Source: Phycomyces blakesleeanus NRRL 1555(-) (Eukaryota > Mucoromycota > Mucoromycetes > Mucorales > Phycomycetaceae). Taken from it: a DNA stretch of 64,000 nt. Below are positions 1 through 10,417 of this stretch, one piece after another. The first letter of the stretch is position 1. Every line of letters starts with the position of its first letter. The notes under the pieces are model-generated. The model was not told the origin of the DNA and did not search any database. It saw nothing but the letters and a program-made list of their open reading frames with translations. The stretch covers positions 62,001 to 126,000 of the forward strand of contig NW_017265163.1 of NCBI RefSeq assembly GCF_001638985.1. The letters run 5' to 3'. Made by a program: the position numbers and the translations under genes.

Positions 1-688
1 CAGTGCCCTTGTCAACCAAATAGCGGGGAGCAAACATCACCACAAAAGTAGCAATGAACCTGTGCACTAGGTTCTGGGGCATATCGGGGGTGGCAAAAGG
101 GTCTATTATAAAAAAAATTAATGCTATTTTTTTTTAATTTTTTAACATTAACTGACCTTTACTATTCAATTCATTGTTGTCAAGCCCAATAACATTGTCT
201 TCGCTTTCATCTTCACTGATTTCATTGCTGTTGCTTCCACTGTCACCATTGTTGTCATTGCTGATTGCATCATTAGTAAAAGAAACGTCTTCAGTGTCAG
301 ACATTGAAGCTCCTTCCAAAACAGGTGAGTTTTTCTGAGTGTACAATTCTTCCAGGGCTCTGGGTTGCTGGGTTTAGATAGCTACATTCAGAATATAACA
401 CTTGGTTAATATCTAACAGTATCTGAATTAAATAAACCTTATGTTCATCATTGACCTCCATCATATTTCTTTGGGTAAACATGTCTATTACAACATGTTA
501 TTTCATGGATTACAATACAATAAAATAAATTCAGATATTGTACCCCTTTCACATCTTATGGCATTTAGTCTTGCCCTTTTGTTATGACGTTGAGCAGTTC
601 TTCTGGCAACAAAACTATAGCTGAGATTGTTCTGACTACATCCAGCACAATGACACTTTTTGCTGTAGAGTTCAGGAATTGTGGACAT
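1..688 (-). CDS. Tnp2-type CACTA transposase, 5' exons (partial)
   Basis: This is the start of a CACTA-type transposase, the enzyme that cuts the element out and reinserts it. Exon 1 starts at 688 (MSTIPELY) and holds a short Cys cluster, C-H-C-A-G-C, like the first exons at 52082 and 47185. A middle exon lies around 400-460. An acidic exon at 157-334 is rich in Asp, Glu, Ser and Asn. A fourth exon starts at 102 after a TAATAG acceptor and continues past the edge. Its residues (HRFIATFVVMF, then VDKG) align with the same place in the E5 copy (HHFIIQVLALF, then VDEG). Exon joins are inferred from splice-like motifs and from the sister copies. The catalytic part is outside the window. Confidence 0.7.
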
Positions 689-961
689 AATGTTTATTTT
701 TTTTTACTTTGAAGTGTTAAGAAAAAAAGGAAACAAGTATAACATTTACTAAATTTACTATGTTTTTATAATAAATTGTTATGTCTTTATAATAATAAAA
801 ATAAATAATATTTTTGTCTGTTGTATTTAAGCCAATAGAAAACCGAAAAACAGTGTTTTCATTTTGAACACACAAAAAAAGCTGAGATGAAAAAATACTC
901 CAGATTTTCTATTGTTATAATTTAACTTTGTACATAGTAATTTCCGTATGTTTTTCTAGTG
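1..961 (-). mobile_element. CACTA element E0 (right part only, cut by window edge)
   Basis: The element runs off the left edge. It holds the 5' part of a Tnp2-type transposase gene on the minus strand. Its right terminus is placed at base 961: read inward on the minus strand it starts CACTAGAAAAACATACGG. Immediately to the right, repeat R2 begins in the middle of its sequence (compare about 20155 and 48648), as expected if the element inserted into R2. The transposase start codon lies about 270 bases inside this end, close to the spacing in E5. The left terminus and target duplication are not in the window. Confidence 0.7.
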
Positions 962-2268
962 CAAGTTAATTGGTTCAGTTAAATATAGTGAGAAAATAAG
1001 AAGATATTTAGTTGTGTGAAGTTATTTTTGACAAAATAATATCTTTTCATTGTACTTATTGGTGTTTTGCTCTTCAAATAAAAAAATTGCTTTCTATTTA
1101 GCCTCGGCTTCCATTAGAAAATAAAGGCATAATAGAATATAACTTTTCTAGGATTATAAAGAATTCTTCAATGTCACTGCACTGCTGAACAACCAAAATT
1201 TTGTTGAGTATTTATTATTTTATAACATTTCATGTCAAAAATATGATGCTTGATGTGTTTGTTTGTTGTGAATTGTAATAGTATCACTTGGCAAATAAAT
1301 GTAATGTAAATTACGAAATACAAGAAGGAGAATAAAATAAGGATAGAAAAGAATTGGTAATTTGACAGATAAGAATTGGGGACAGACAGATAGAAAAAAT
1401 AAGAAGAAGATGAAAATAAAAACTGTGACAATGACAAAGTTTTGTAAAAGACAAAAAAGAGAAAACAGAGAAACAAAATATATCAAGATCAACAGACAAC
1501 ACTTCAAAAAACAAGGACACTGTATATGAATGAATAATAATGATAATAACAGACAAAAATAAATAAGATCAAGGATAGAATGATGATTTTATTGATTGAA
1601 AAGATTGTTCCTTTTATAAACAGAAATGTTTGGTTAAAATCATTTTTTGAGAGAAAGAAAAGAAAGTCAAGTAAAAATTTTACTACATGTAACTGATGTT
1701 GATAGTAGAAGTGAAATAGAAAAATATAGAGAGAATAAAATAAAAGTATAGTAAAAATATAGTAATTGAATAAAGGTAAGATAAAAATATAGTGAATTAG
1801 AATAGAAGTAGGATAATAATATAATAACAATGTAGTAAAGTAAAGTAAAAAATATAATAATAGTATAATAATAAAGTCTAATAAAAATGTAATAAAAAAA
1901 ATATTGTAAATAAATATTGGTAATAAAGAAGTGCATAAAATTAGAGGAAAGAAGTATAATTTTTAGTGGGTGACAGGTGTTTCTGAGATAATGATATAGA
2001 TATGTATTCTAATTATTCAAGAAACGGAATGAAATTGGGGGTTTAGGTATAAGGGGTATCAGAAACAAGATTTCCCAAGAAATCTGGGGAGACCACTCCT
2101 GTCCCTCAAGACACATCACTTGGTCAACTCACCGTCAATGTCAACATCCATGAGTCTGGTACCACCTGTCACAGCTCACCACCAGACCAAACCTTGGAAG
2201 GAACCCACCATCTGGTGTCCATCATCAGAAACTGGCTAACGCCTAATAAACCTATAACACATGTGGCA
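962..2268. repeat. Dispersed purine-rich repeat R2 (end) plus R3, copy 1
   Basis: No gene is seen; short ORFs here are low-complexity shadows. Bases 962-1175 match the end of repeat R2 (also at 19613-20375 and 48106-48850, and inverted at 25515-25911). Bases 1175-2268 match R3 at about 48850-49925, including a shared stretch starting CACTTGGCAAATAAATGTAA and a shared run of GACAGACAGATAGAAAAAAT. The plus strand is strongly purine-rich. The same R2-R3 order at both loci suggests one longer repeat unit, possibly LTR-derived, but I see no coding core. Confidence 0.65.
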
Positions 2269-3152
2269 AATATGATGTGTGGTATGTTAGGTTTGTTGTA
2301 AATTATAACAAATTACTTGGCAAATAAAATACAATGATAATAGAATAGAACAGAAGATGGATACAGCAAAAGGTGACACACAGCAATAGTTGACAGATAA
2401 GAAAAGAGAGAACAACTGATAGAATCGTTGTTAAAATTGAGAGAGAGAGAAAGGTATATGAAAAGAGAATGATGAAACAGAAAAGTAATAACTGACAAGG
2501 AGACCAAAACTAACAAACAACCTTCCTAAAACCAAGGAACTGATATGTTATATCGCAAGATGGTGTAGACCACAAAGAGAAGAAAACAAGAAAAAGATAC
2601 TGAAACTGAATTGAATGATTTATTGAGTTGAGTTTGCTTCTCTTTTTATAGTCAACAAAATTTTAAGTTGATAATAGAAGTTTGGAAAAATAAAGATAGT
2701 AAAAATAGAATGATGAATAATCAATACAGCAAGGATAAAATATATGAATAAAAATATAGTAAAAATATAATAATAAAGGTACTGATGTTGCGCGGAGATG
2801 TCGGCAAGATGAATTATGTGCATTGTAGAAGAGGAATGTTACTAGCATGGAGGAGCATGATTTCAAATGAGTACAATGTAGATGAATATGTTAACAAGGG
2901 AAAAGGAAAAAAGTATTGTGTATAGAAGAAACAGGGAACAGAAACGAGATTTTTACTGTGCACAGAAAAATTATCCTCTTGCCACCGAGGGCACAGCACC
3001 ACATCAACAAACTGTTGACGTCAGCCTCTCATAACCGGGACAACACATCACAACAAACTGCTGGACAAACCCACCAAGCAGACTGACCTTCCAGTACTGG
3101 ACACCACAACATGGCTAAATGTCGGATTTGTTTATAACACATGTGACAACAT
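2269..3152. repeat. Dispersed repeat R4/R5, diverged tandem relative of R3
   Basis: The start (ATATGATGTGTGG, then ACTTGGCAAATAAAA) resembles the start of R3 at about 1240, so this looks like a diverged second copy in tandem. The last 265 bases (about 2885-3152) match 47842-48105, including AACCCACCAAGCAGACT and ACATGGCTAAATG. Both 2268 and 3152 end in a similar motif, ACACATGTGGCAA or ACACATGTGACAA. The repeat stops about 5 bases before the tRNA-Arg gene. No coding content is seen. Confidence 0.6.
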
Positions 3153-3156
3153 GTAA

Positions 3157-3230
3157 GCCCCCGTGGCGTAATTGGATAACGCTTCAGACTTCTAATCTGA
3201 GGATTGCGGGTTCGACCCCCGTCGGGGGTG
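3157..3230 (+). tRNA. tRNA-Arg (anticodon TCT)
   Basis: A full cloverleaf can be drawn. The acceptor GCCCCCG pairs with CGGGGGT (one G-T pair). The D arm is GGCGTAATTGGATAACGC. The anticodon stem TCAGA/TCTGA closes the loop CTTCTAA with anticodon TCT at 3191-3193. The T arm has stem GCGGG/CCCGT and loop TTCGACC. The discriminator is G and there is no intron. It reads AGA codons, which are common in AT-rich genomes. A repeat ends 5 bases upstream and a solo LTR begins 78 bases downstream. Confidence 0.96.
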
Positions 3231-3307
3231 TACATAGTGAATGTATTCACTATGGAAAAACTTTTACAACTGTTTTTTGGACTTGTCATGCTTAATTTTG
3301 TGGATAC

Positions 3308-3619
3308 TGTCGTTCCTGATCTGGGTTGGTCTTCCTTTTACTATAACAAAGTCAAAAGGTCAAACCCACTGGGGGTCAAGGAGTATATGTAAAATCAAAG
3401 AGAAGATAAAAGATACTTTTTATTGGTATAAATTGAATTGTCTTATATAGTTTTCTAAACTAATACTGCGCATTATCCGCAGTAGCTATTATATTATATC
3501 TAAGTAAAAGAAGAGTCATTATACTGCGGTTAATGCTCAGGAAAATGTTACTGTGCATAAAGAGGTACTGCGGTTAACCATCTTCAGATTTTATGGATTC
3601 ATCAAAATAATGTCCAACA
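3308..3619 (-). repeat. Solo LTR, family LTR-A (tRNA-associated)
   Basis: On the plus strand this runs from TGTCGTTCCTGATCTGG to AATGTCCAACA, so the LTR itself is on the minus strand with TG...CA ends. It matches copies at 20863-21089 and 22001-22362. It contains a TATA-like ACTATATAAGAC and an AATAAA poly(A)-type signal. It is flanked by ATAC on both sides (3304-3307 and 3620-3623), a 4-base target duplication. No internal coding region is attached, so it is a solo LTR. Confidence 0.85.
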
Positions 3620-3757
3620 ATACATATTCTAGTGACTTGTTCTTACTGTTAAGAAGGAAGGTTGTGGTGAACCCTATTTTGTGGATCTGCTGTGACTGGC
3701 CAATGCCTCATATACAGGATTTTAACTGCAAAATAGTGATTTTTCCATTTAATATAG

Positions 3758-5619
3758 TGACATTCCCAAATTAACTTAGGCAAACTCCCAAGTTGATTTA
3801 GGCAAATTCCCAAGTTAATTTAGTGAAAAGCCCAAATTGATTTAGGCAACCTCCTAAGTTGTTTTTTTTTGCTGTTACATGTAAAATCAATGTAAATTAT
3901 AAAGAATGCAAAAAGTGATATCAATGCAAGATGTTTTTATTTTAATAAATTTCTTTACAATATTGGCAACTGTTAAAAAAACTAATGCTGTGTTGGACCC
4001 AGCCTTGGCAGTTTTCTCGTTATTTGTGAGCTACATTCTGACAAGTATACCAGAAAGTCATCAGTATCTAACCCTGGCTTTCTCTTGGCCAAACCCTTTA
4101 GCTTTGAGAAGCTCTCTTCTACTAGATTCAAGAATGGCAAGTAAGGTAGCAAGAACTTGGTGTGGTGTTATGTTGTCGCCATAAAGTCTCTGACCAAATG
4201 GGATCTGTGGATGGGAGCATTGTTCAGGATGAACCACTGGGGAACAGCATTGATATTGTCCAGTGTTTTTATGATTGTCTTTAAGAACTTGATGAAAAGT
4301 TCAATGTTGGTGCCTTTTGGAACAAGCTTAGCTGACATGCTCTTGACACCATTGTTTGATATTGCTGCCAAGATGCTGATGTTGAGTGCCCTCTTGGTGT
4401 TAGTACATACAATGGTGTTCTTCCCCTTCTTCAATCACCCTTGTTGGCATATGAGATTAACATTAAATCCAGCTTCGTCAATAAAAATACAATTGGCTAC
4501 ATATGCAACCCCAAGTTCTGGAAGAGACTCCACAAATTTTCTCCTTGCTTCAATAACATCCGGGTCGTTTCTCCTCTCCTCCACAGCCTTGGTTCGCTTT
4601 AAGGTGAACCCAATATTGTTCATTATATGACAGTATAGTATGCTGAACATTATGTCTTTTTCTTGTAAGTCATCAAAGCATTCGTAAAGCTTTTCTCTCA
4701 TCATCTCAAGAGTCAATGTGCAATCTTCATCTAGGATCTCAATGAGATATTCTGAATGTTCTTCCATGATTTTTGTACATTCCTTCTTTCTGCCACCTCT
4801 TTGCTTGACCACGATCTTTCCATTATCTATGAAACTGTTCTTTATGTTATCTACAGTAGATCTAGAAAGGCTAAACATAGAAGCAACTTTTACAACTGAC
4901 TTATGATATTTTTTTATGGTCAAGTCAACAATTCTCTTGTATAAAGTCATAAGAATTCTTTTATTCTTCTGCTTTGTTCTTCTTCTAGACTTCTTTTTGC
5001 CACTAGAGCTTTGGGCTGTAATACTTTGGGATGTAGGATTTATAATAAAAGGTTAGAGAAAGAAGAATAGGAATTGTGTTGAAACACCACTATATATAAG
5101 TTTGATAAGAAAAAATGCCAGTCATTTAACAAGGCATACATATATTACATGTGCTACATACTACTGATAGGTGTAACATAAATTAATTTAGTATTTAAAG
5201 AGTGATCAAACACTTTAGCAGAAGTTAGTTTTTTATTCTTTTACAAAATTAATAAATAACAAGTAAATCTGATGTATCGTGTTTTAAGAGTTATTTTACC
5301 ACAGGAATAATGAAAAGATATAAAGTATAGATGAATCTTTAGTTAAATGTTTATATAGATTTTGCTTCATTTAGTTTTGCTTCATTTTATTTTGTTTATT
5401 TTTTTTTAAAAAAAAGCTTCTTGTTCTGTATTTTGTATAATAATTAATGTCGTTTTTCATATCATTTATTTTTATTTTAGCTTTAAAATGTTTGATAGCT
5501 AAATCAAAATGATATTAGCTATACAATATTGATTTTATATGTAACAGCCAAAAAAAAAACAACTTGGGAGGTTGCCTAAATCAACTTGGGAGGTTGCCTA
5601 AGTTAATTTGGGAATGTCA
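3758..5619 (-). mobile_element. Tc1/IS630-like DNA transposon with inverted subterminal repeats
   Basis: The two ends are inverted copies: TGACATTCCCAAATTAACTT at 3758 matches the reverse complement of the end at 5619. Each end carries repeated units of the type CTCCCAAGTTGATTTAGGCA. Between them lies one transposase pseudogene on the minus strand. I do not see a clear TA duplication at the edges, so the exact ends may be off by a few bases. The right end abuts an LTR of a Ty3 element. Confidence 0.75.
3982..4950 (-). pseudogene. Tc1/IS630-like transposase with two in-frame stops
   Basis: The reading frame runs through three segments in one frame: 4950-4435, then to 4168, then to 3982. Residues 10-50 form a helix-turn-helix-like segment (VVKVASMFSLSRSTVDNIK). 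FIDEAGFN carries the first catalytic Asp. The second DDE position reads NNAP, where Asp is usual. The last reads YLPFLNLVEESFSKLK, like the NP-x-E end of Tc1 transposases. The stop after ICQQG (4435-4437) falls where relatives have the Trp of a GW-KKG motif. The second stop, at 4168, is another single-codon break. The frame is open upstream of 4950 for about 25 Lys/Arg-rich codons, so the true start may be earlier. An Asp-to-Asn change and two stops make activity unlikely. Confidence 0.8.
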
Positions 5620-6040
5620 TGCGAAGTTTTATAAAATAAAATCAACAGTAAAAAGATTGAGACGTATATAAGAATACTTTGAGACTGTATATAGGTTGTC
5701 TTTATTAAAGAATATAAAGTTGTCCTTTTTATATCAAAACACGATCTGCTTTGTCAGTCACATCTTAATTTCTTAAGTCTGAGTTCATTTAGATATTAGA
5801 GAGCTGGTACTGCTATGTTTATAATTTAATCTAATTGCAGTGTCCTCATATTAACTCAGTGCTTACTGAGCTGTCATAATTACAGTACTTACTGTAATTA
5901 ATTATTGGTCTTATTGATCTACCATAAGTAAAATAAATAAATTATTCATTTGTTCTTATAATGATAGCTGTTTTACTATAATAATAGGAATATGTTCTTA
6001 GATGTAATAAATCCAACAACCAAGTGTCTGAATCACCACA
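5620..6040 (-). repeat. 3' LTR of a chromodomain Ty3 element (LTR-B)
   Basis: It matches the solo LTR at 55746-56255 over several stretches, such as TACTTTGAGACTGTATATA and the end GTGTCTGAATCACCACA. On the minus strand it starts TGTGGTGATTCAGACAC and is preceded directly by GGGTGGGGATAA, a good polypurine tract, 95 bases after the integrase stop. That order (integrase, tract, LTR) identifies it as the 3' LTR. The far end is uncertain because the Tc1-like element abuts it. Confidence 0.8.
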
Positions 6041-6134
6041 TTATCCCCACCCAGGTATTAATTAAATATCGTTCAAGTACTTTATGCATTTTATATATAT
6101 ATATGAGTACTGTGGTACTCAAATAACTCTTTAT

Positions 6135-6812
6135 TTAGATCTTACTGTGTTTCTTCTTTTGCAAAGCTGTCATTGTATAGCTCTTTCTTTTTATATCTGA
6201 CTTTTCTTTGGATATGGAATTTACAACTTTCATATCCTTCAATAATCTTTTATTAGCTTTGTTGATGTCTTTGATACTTTCTGGTGCTTCCCCAATTCTT
6301 TGCCAGTATTCCTTAATGAATTTAGGAACAGTAAAGTAATCCTCTGGCTCCCAGGTATCATGAGACTCATCATAGTCCAACCATTTGCATCTATACAAAT
6401 AATTGTTCATATCATCTTTCTTATGACCAATAATTGCTTCGACTTCAAAAAAATCATTCTTTTGCTCTAATATCTTATTCGACACTTTTTTTAATAAAGA
6501 AGGGGGGTAATTCTTTGGTTTTAAAAATCCCTTTTCATTTTTCAATACATAAGTATTGGCAGCAGTCTTTCGAACAACAGTATAAAATCCCTTATACTTT
6601 GGATCTAATTTATTCTGTTTTTCTGTCACCAAAATCATAACTATAGTTCCTGGAACCAGATCTATCATTTTGTGACTCGTGTCAAAATGTTCCTTTTGCT
6701 TTTGTGTGATATGCTTTACGTGTTCAAACACGGCAGGGTAGACTATCTCAGTCATTTTTTTAATTATTTCTTGCAATTCTTTCTGAATCTGTTCAGCAGT
6801 TGCACTACCACT
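6135..6812 (-). pseudogene. Ty3 (chromovirus) integrase C-terminus with chromodomain
   Basis: This is the tail of a Ty3-type polyprotein. About residues 50-135 of the open frame form the integrase C-terminal part (the DPKYKGFYTVV and NTYVL region, GPY/F-like). It is followed by a chromodomain, FEVEAIIGHKK then YLYRCKWLDYDESHDTWEPE. Chromodomains of this kind steer integration toward modified chromatin. The gene is cut off at its upstream side at about 6812, exactly at a CACTA-like terminus. The frame formally stays open to 6881 through element sequence, which is not part of the protein. The rest of pol and the 5' LTR are not found in the window. Confidence 0.88.
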
Positions 6813-7616
6813 GCAAAAAGAGGGCCAATTCAGTATACTAAATCTTGACCAAATACTGTCTGAATGAATAAAATTCAGCATGAATTCAATCGGAATTTAT
6901 GATGCCAATTTTTTAAAATTCGTGAGCTAAATGAATACAATTAGTATACTGAATTTTAGGAACGCAAAAAGAAAAAGTGTGATATACTTTTATGTGATAT
7001 ATTTTGGTTGTGAAAATATAGACACACTTTTATCAGACCGCAGATTTTTCATTTTATATTGGTTTTGGGGGTTTTTTTAAATACAGCACATAACATTCAA
7101 CATCTTTTTATTACTATATATAGGTTGTTAAAGAAGAGATTTGGTCAAGATTTGGTCAAGATTTAGTCAAGATTTAGAGGTTTATGGGTCATTTTAAAGG
7201 TTTTTATTGGTTTAAAAAGATTTTCTTATTGTTTCTAGCTGTTTCTATTCATCTACATCACTAATCATCTCCTGTTGCAATTGGGTAGAAACATCACACT
7301 CATGATGCCGTCATTTATTTTAGTGGATATTGTATTATTCCTTTTGTATATCCATTAGTCCACCCCTGGTGCAATCGACCCCTACTGTATTCCATTGCTT
7401 GCTGCGGCATGCCTTCTTGGCCTGTTTGTTTACTTTTATAAAAAATAATTATAGGGTGGATTAGAAAGAATGTTCTAGGTATATTTATTTGAGAGTGACA
7501 GATTATTTAAAAAAAATGAATGTGCTTACAATAAAGTTAAACACGAGAACAGATGGATGTCTTTAATATAAAGATAGATATATCAACATTTTAGTTAAAT
7601 GTCTCAATTATAGTAA

Positions 7617-7920
7617 TATTGTCTATAAAAATAATAACTTTTGTTAATACGATGCAAAGTAAATAAGACTATGGTTTGCTTACCAGACAGTTCAGAAAAC
7701 AGAAGAGTTGACAAACACAAAATACAATGACATTGTCTATAAAATATAATCTTTTATTAGAATGAAATAAAGAGTATCAGACTATTTTTTGCTTACCAAT
7801 TATTCAATACAATAGAAGAGGCAGCATGCGGGAAATGGAAATATTATCTATAAAATAATTTCTTTTCATTAGAATTACATACAAAGAAGTAGAATGATTA
7901 TTTACTTACTTGTCTGTCTG
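7617..7920. repeat. Three tandem repeats of about 115 bp
   Basis: The motif ATTGTCTATAAAA or ATTATCTATAAAA begins at about 7617, 7733 and 7847, each followed by a run like CTTTTRTTA and then GCTTACC or ACTTAC. The period is about 115 bases. On the minus strand each unit ends in a GGTAAGC-like splice-donor motif. No protein is supported. They lie upstream of the second CACTA gene, within the subterminal zone of E1. Confidence 0.6.
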
Positions 7921-8738
7921 TAGAGAATAAGAGTCGGTGTATAATCAAAAAAAGAGGACCGAGATAAAGACCAGTGACTATAAAGTGTATGGTATACATA
8001 AGAAAAATAATAAATACAAGTTGTATCTTGAAGGTGTATGTTAATATTTATACAACATACCATTTTGTAAACCCTCCCAAGGTATATGTCTTTGTTAACA
8101 GGCCAGAAAAATCTAAGCAGAATAATTAATACATAAATCATGAATAAATATTCAAGTATATTTTTATTACCTTTTTATCATTACTTTTGAGGCAGTTAAG
8201 AAGGACTTGGTGGTTTAAAGCATAGTGTATCATGCTAGAATAAAAACAACAAGATGATTAGGTCTTGAAACTTTGATGTGAGTTGATGCTTACCATGTTA
8301 GACATTAAGAAAGAAGTAAAGAAGAAGAAAGAAAAAATTAAAAAAAAATGGGGGAAATTCAAAATTATAATTTTATCACCGTTGACCCTGAGAAACTGAT
8401 AGAATCAATGGAGCAAATTGAAAGTCAGTCAACCCATCCCAATTGAGACAAGACATTACATACTAAACCATAATCTCTCACATCTTTGTAATAGATGTAA
8501 GCTATTACAAATGCCTTTCCAAGTCGGCTTATAAAGAAAAGTATAATATAGAGATCAAAATGCTATAAAGAACATCATCAGAAAAATAATCTTTTGGTGC
8601 CTTACTTTCCACCTTTACATATGTTTTGATTTATTTTATTATTTTAAAGAAACCCGACTCTAATTATTAAAGTATTCACATTGTTTCCATTTCTTTCATT
8701 AGTCTTAAATATCTCAATTCATGTTTTCTAATACGCAG

Positions 8739-9808
8739 CAATCCAAAAAAACAAAAAAGACGACTACAAAAAGTCTGTTCAACAAACCGCTGGGACAGCA
8801 GCAAGCACAAGACAACAGGAAATTCTTCCCAGCTTGACAGTTAGCGCAGAGCTAGATGGTACTGTCCTGTCCACTTTGTCCACCATGAGCACCCGACTGA
8901 ATGAATCTCATTCACTTCTGGAGAAGGTCTACCACAACATGGGAGCAACCAATGGCCAGAATAACAATTCGAACCATAGTCCCATCGGTCAGGCTCTTAC
9001 TACAGGAGAATATATAAAGTACTGCCTTCCAACGGTTTTGGTAGGATATATACTAGTAATAGAATATTGCAAAGTTACTTACATTATATTTTGCAGAGAT
9101 TGATCTGTTCTCAAACACGAGCAGTTCTGGCAACAATGCCATTGATGGTCAATGAGGGCGCCTTCTCGACATCCAACCGTCCCATCGCTGATGTAGTGCA
9201 GAGCTACACACATCAGCAAGCTGAAGTAAAGTCTGTTTCGTCTGCAGTTGTGGAAGAGAAAACCCGAAGACATATTTCGTATATGTTTCAAAGGGCAAAA
9301 GCTTTGCCAGAAAAGATAGCTCAACAAAATCGGATTTCTTGACGCCGGTCCAGAAAGAGAAATGTAAGTATAGTCAACAGTTTTTGTGTAGACTATTTTA
9401 ACTTTTTTTTTCAGATTCTTACAGACTACAAGGCAATTCACTTAGCTGACAAGGCAAACCTTGAGTCTAAGTTTGGTGAGACTGTCGTTGACCTTCTGGA
9501 CTATGACATGTTATCTGATATTGAGTCAGATGAGGAGAAAAATAAAACTAGATATACTCCTAGAAATAGACATCTCTTGGTAAGGCTCTCATGATAAAAG
9601 TTATTTTTTTTAATACTTCTAACTCAAAAGTATTTATATTATAATGCAGGTGGATGAATACTTTACTGTTTTGAAGAAACAGAGACTTGCTAACAAGGGA
9701 CCAGATGTCATTGACAATTCTGTCTATCCAATTATTTTGAGAAACACCGAGTTATCGAATGAGAAAAAGGCACGTGTTGCTGCTTGGATTCACACACGCC
9801 AACAATAA
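8739..9808 (+). CDS. Second CACTA gene of E1 (TnpA-like position), unknown function
   Basis: The model is exons 8739-9040, 9097-9363, 9415-9579 and 9650-9808. The last three joins have good GT...AG signals and keep one frame. An upstream first exon is likely, because the frame closes just before a CGCAG acceptor at 8738. The product begins with a Lys/Gln-rich stretch, followed by a helical segment (TMSTRLNESHSLLEKVYHNM) and an acidic piece (DIESDEEKNK), and ends WIHTRQQ. A TGA at 9340-9342 interrupts exon 3. I recognise no domain. Its place opposite the transposase is that of the DNA-binding accessory gene of CACTA elements. That role is inferred from position only. Confidence 0.6.
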
Positions 9809-9984
9809 ATTGTTATTTTGTTTACAAAGTGAATATAGTACTTTAATGATTTTTATTGATTGTGTTGAATGATGTGGGGTGAAGTGGTAAAATATAATCA
9901 GGCGGTATTGTCAAGATGAGAAGCAATTAATATATAAATAAAAGGAAAAAGAAAAAGACAAAATCAAAAATCAAAATAATAAAT

Positions 9985-10018
9985 TATTATTTTATTTTAT
10001 TTTATTTTATTTTATTTT
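9985..10018. repeat. TTTTA microsatellite
   Basis: About six units of TTTTA lie between the two convergent genes of E1. They are simple-sequence DNA with no other feature. Confidence 0.9.
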
Positions 10019-10417
10019 AAAGCCAATTAATAAAAAAAATATATATACAAAGCAATTATTTAATTATATAACCCTGATTGTTTTATCCTCGTTTTTTTTT
10101 ATTGGAAATTATAATACCGATATTAGCAAGAATATGTAATAAAGGCAAAGAAAATGGTAAATGTCGGGTATTAAATATACAAGTTTTTTTGTCTTTTATA
10201 TTATTGATAAAAGCAAGAGAATTAAATAATGGTTTTTACTATTCGTTAATAGTTAAAAAAACTGGTAATATAATTTACTATTGCTCTTTTAAATACTTAA
10301 TAAAGTATTGTTAAAACTAAATAAGAATACAGAGATAAATAAAGCTAAACCTTTTTACAGTCAAAAAAACTTGTATTATAATTATTTATACTGGTAACCT
10401 AAATAGTTGTTATTTTT

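Noticed and set aside
1174..1936. Long minus-strand ORFs rich in Phe, Leu, Tyr and Ile that look like membrane proteins
   Set aside because: They come from an AT- and purine-biased repeat (R3), overlap in several frames, and recur only as shadows at 48847-49245.
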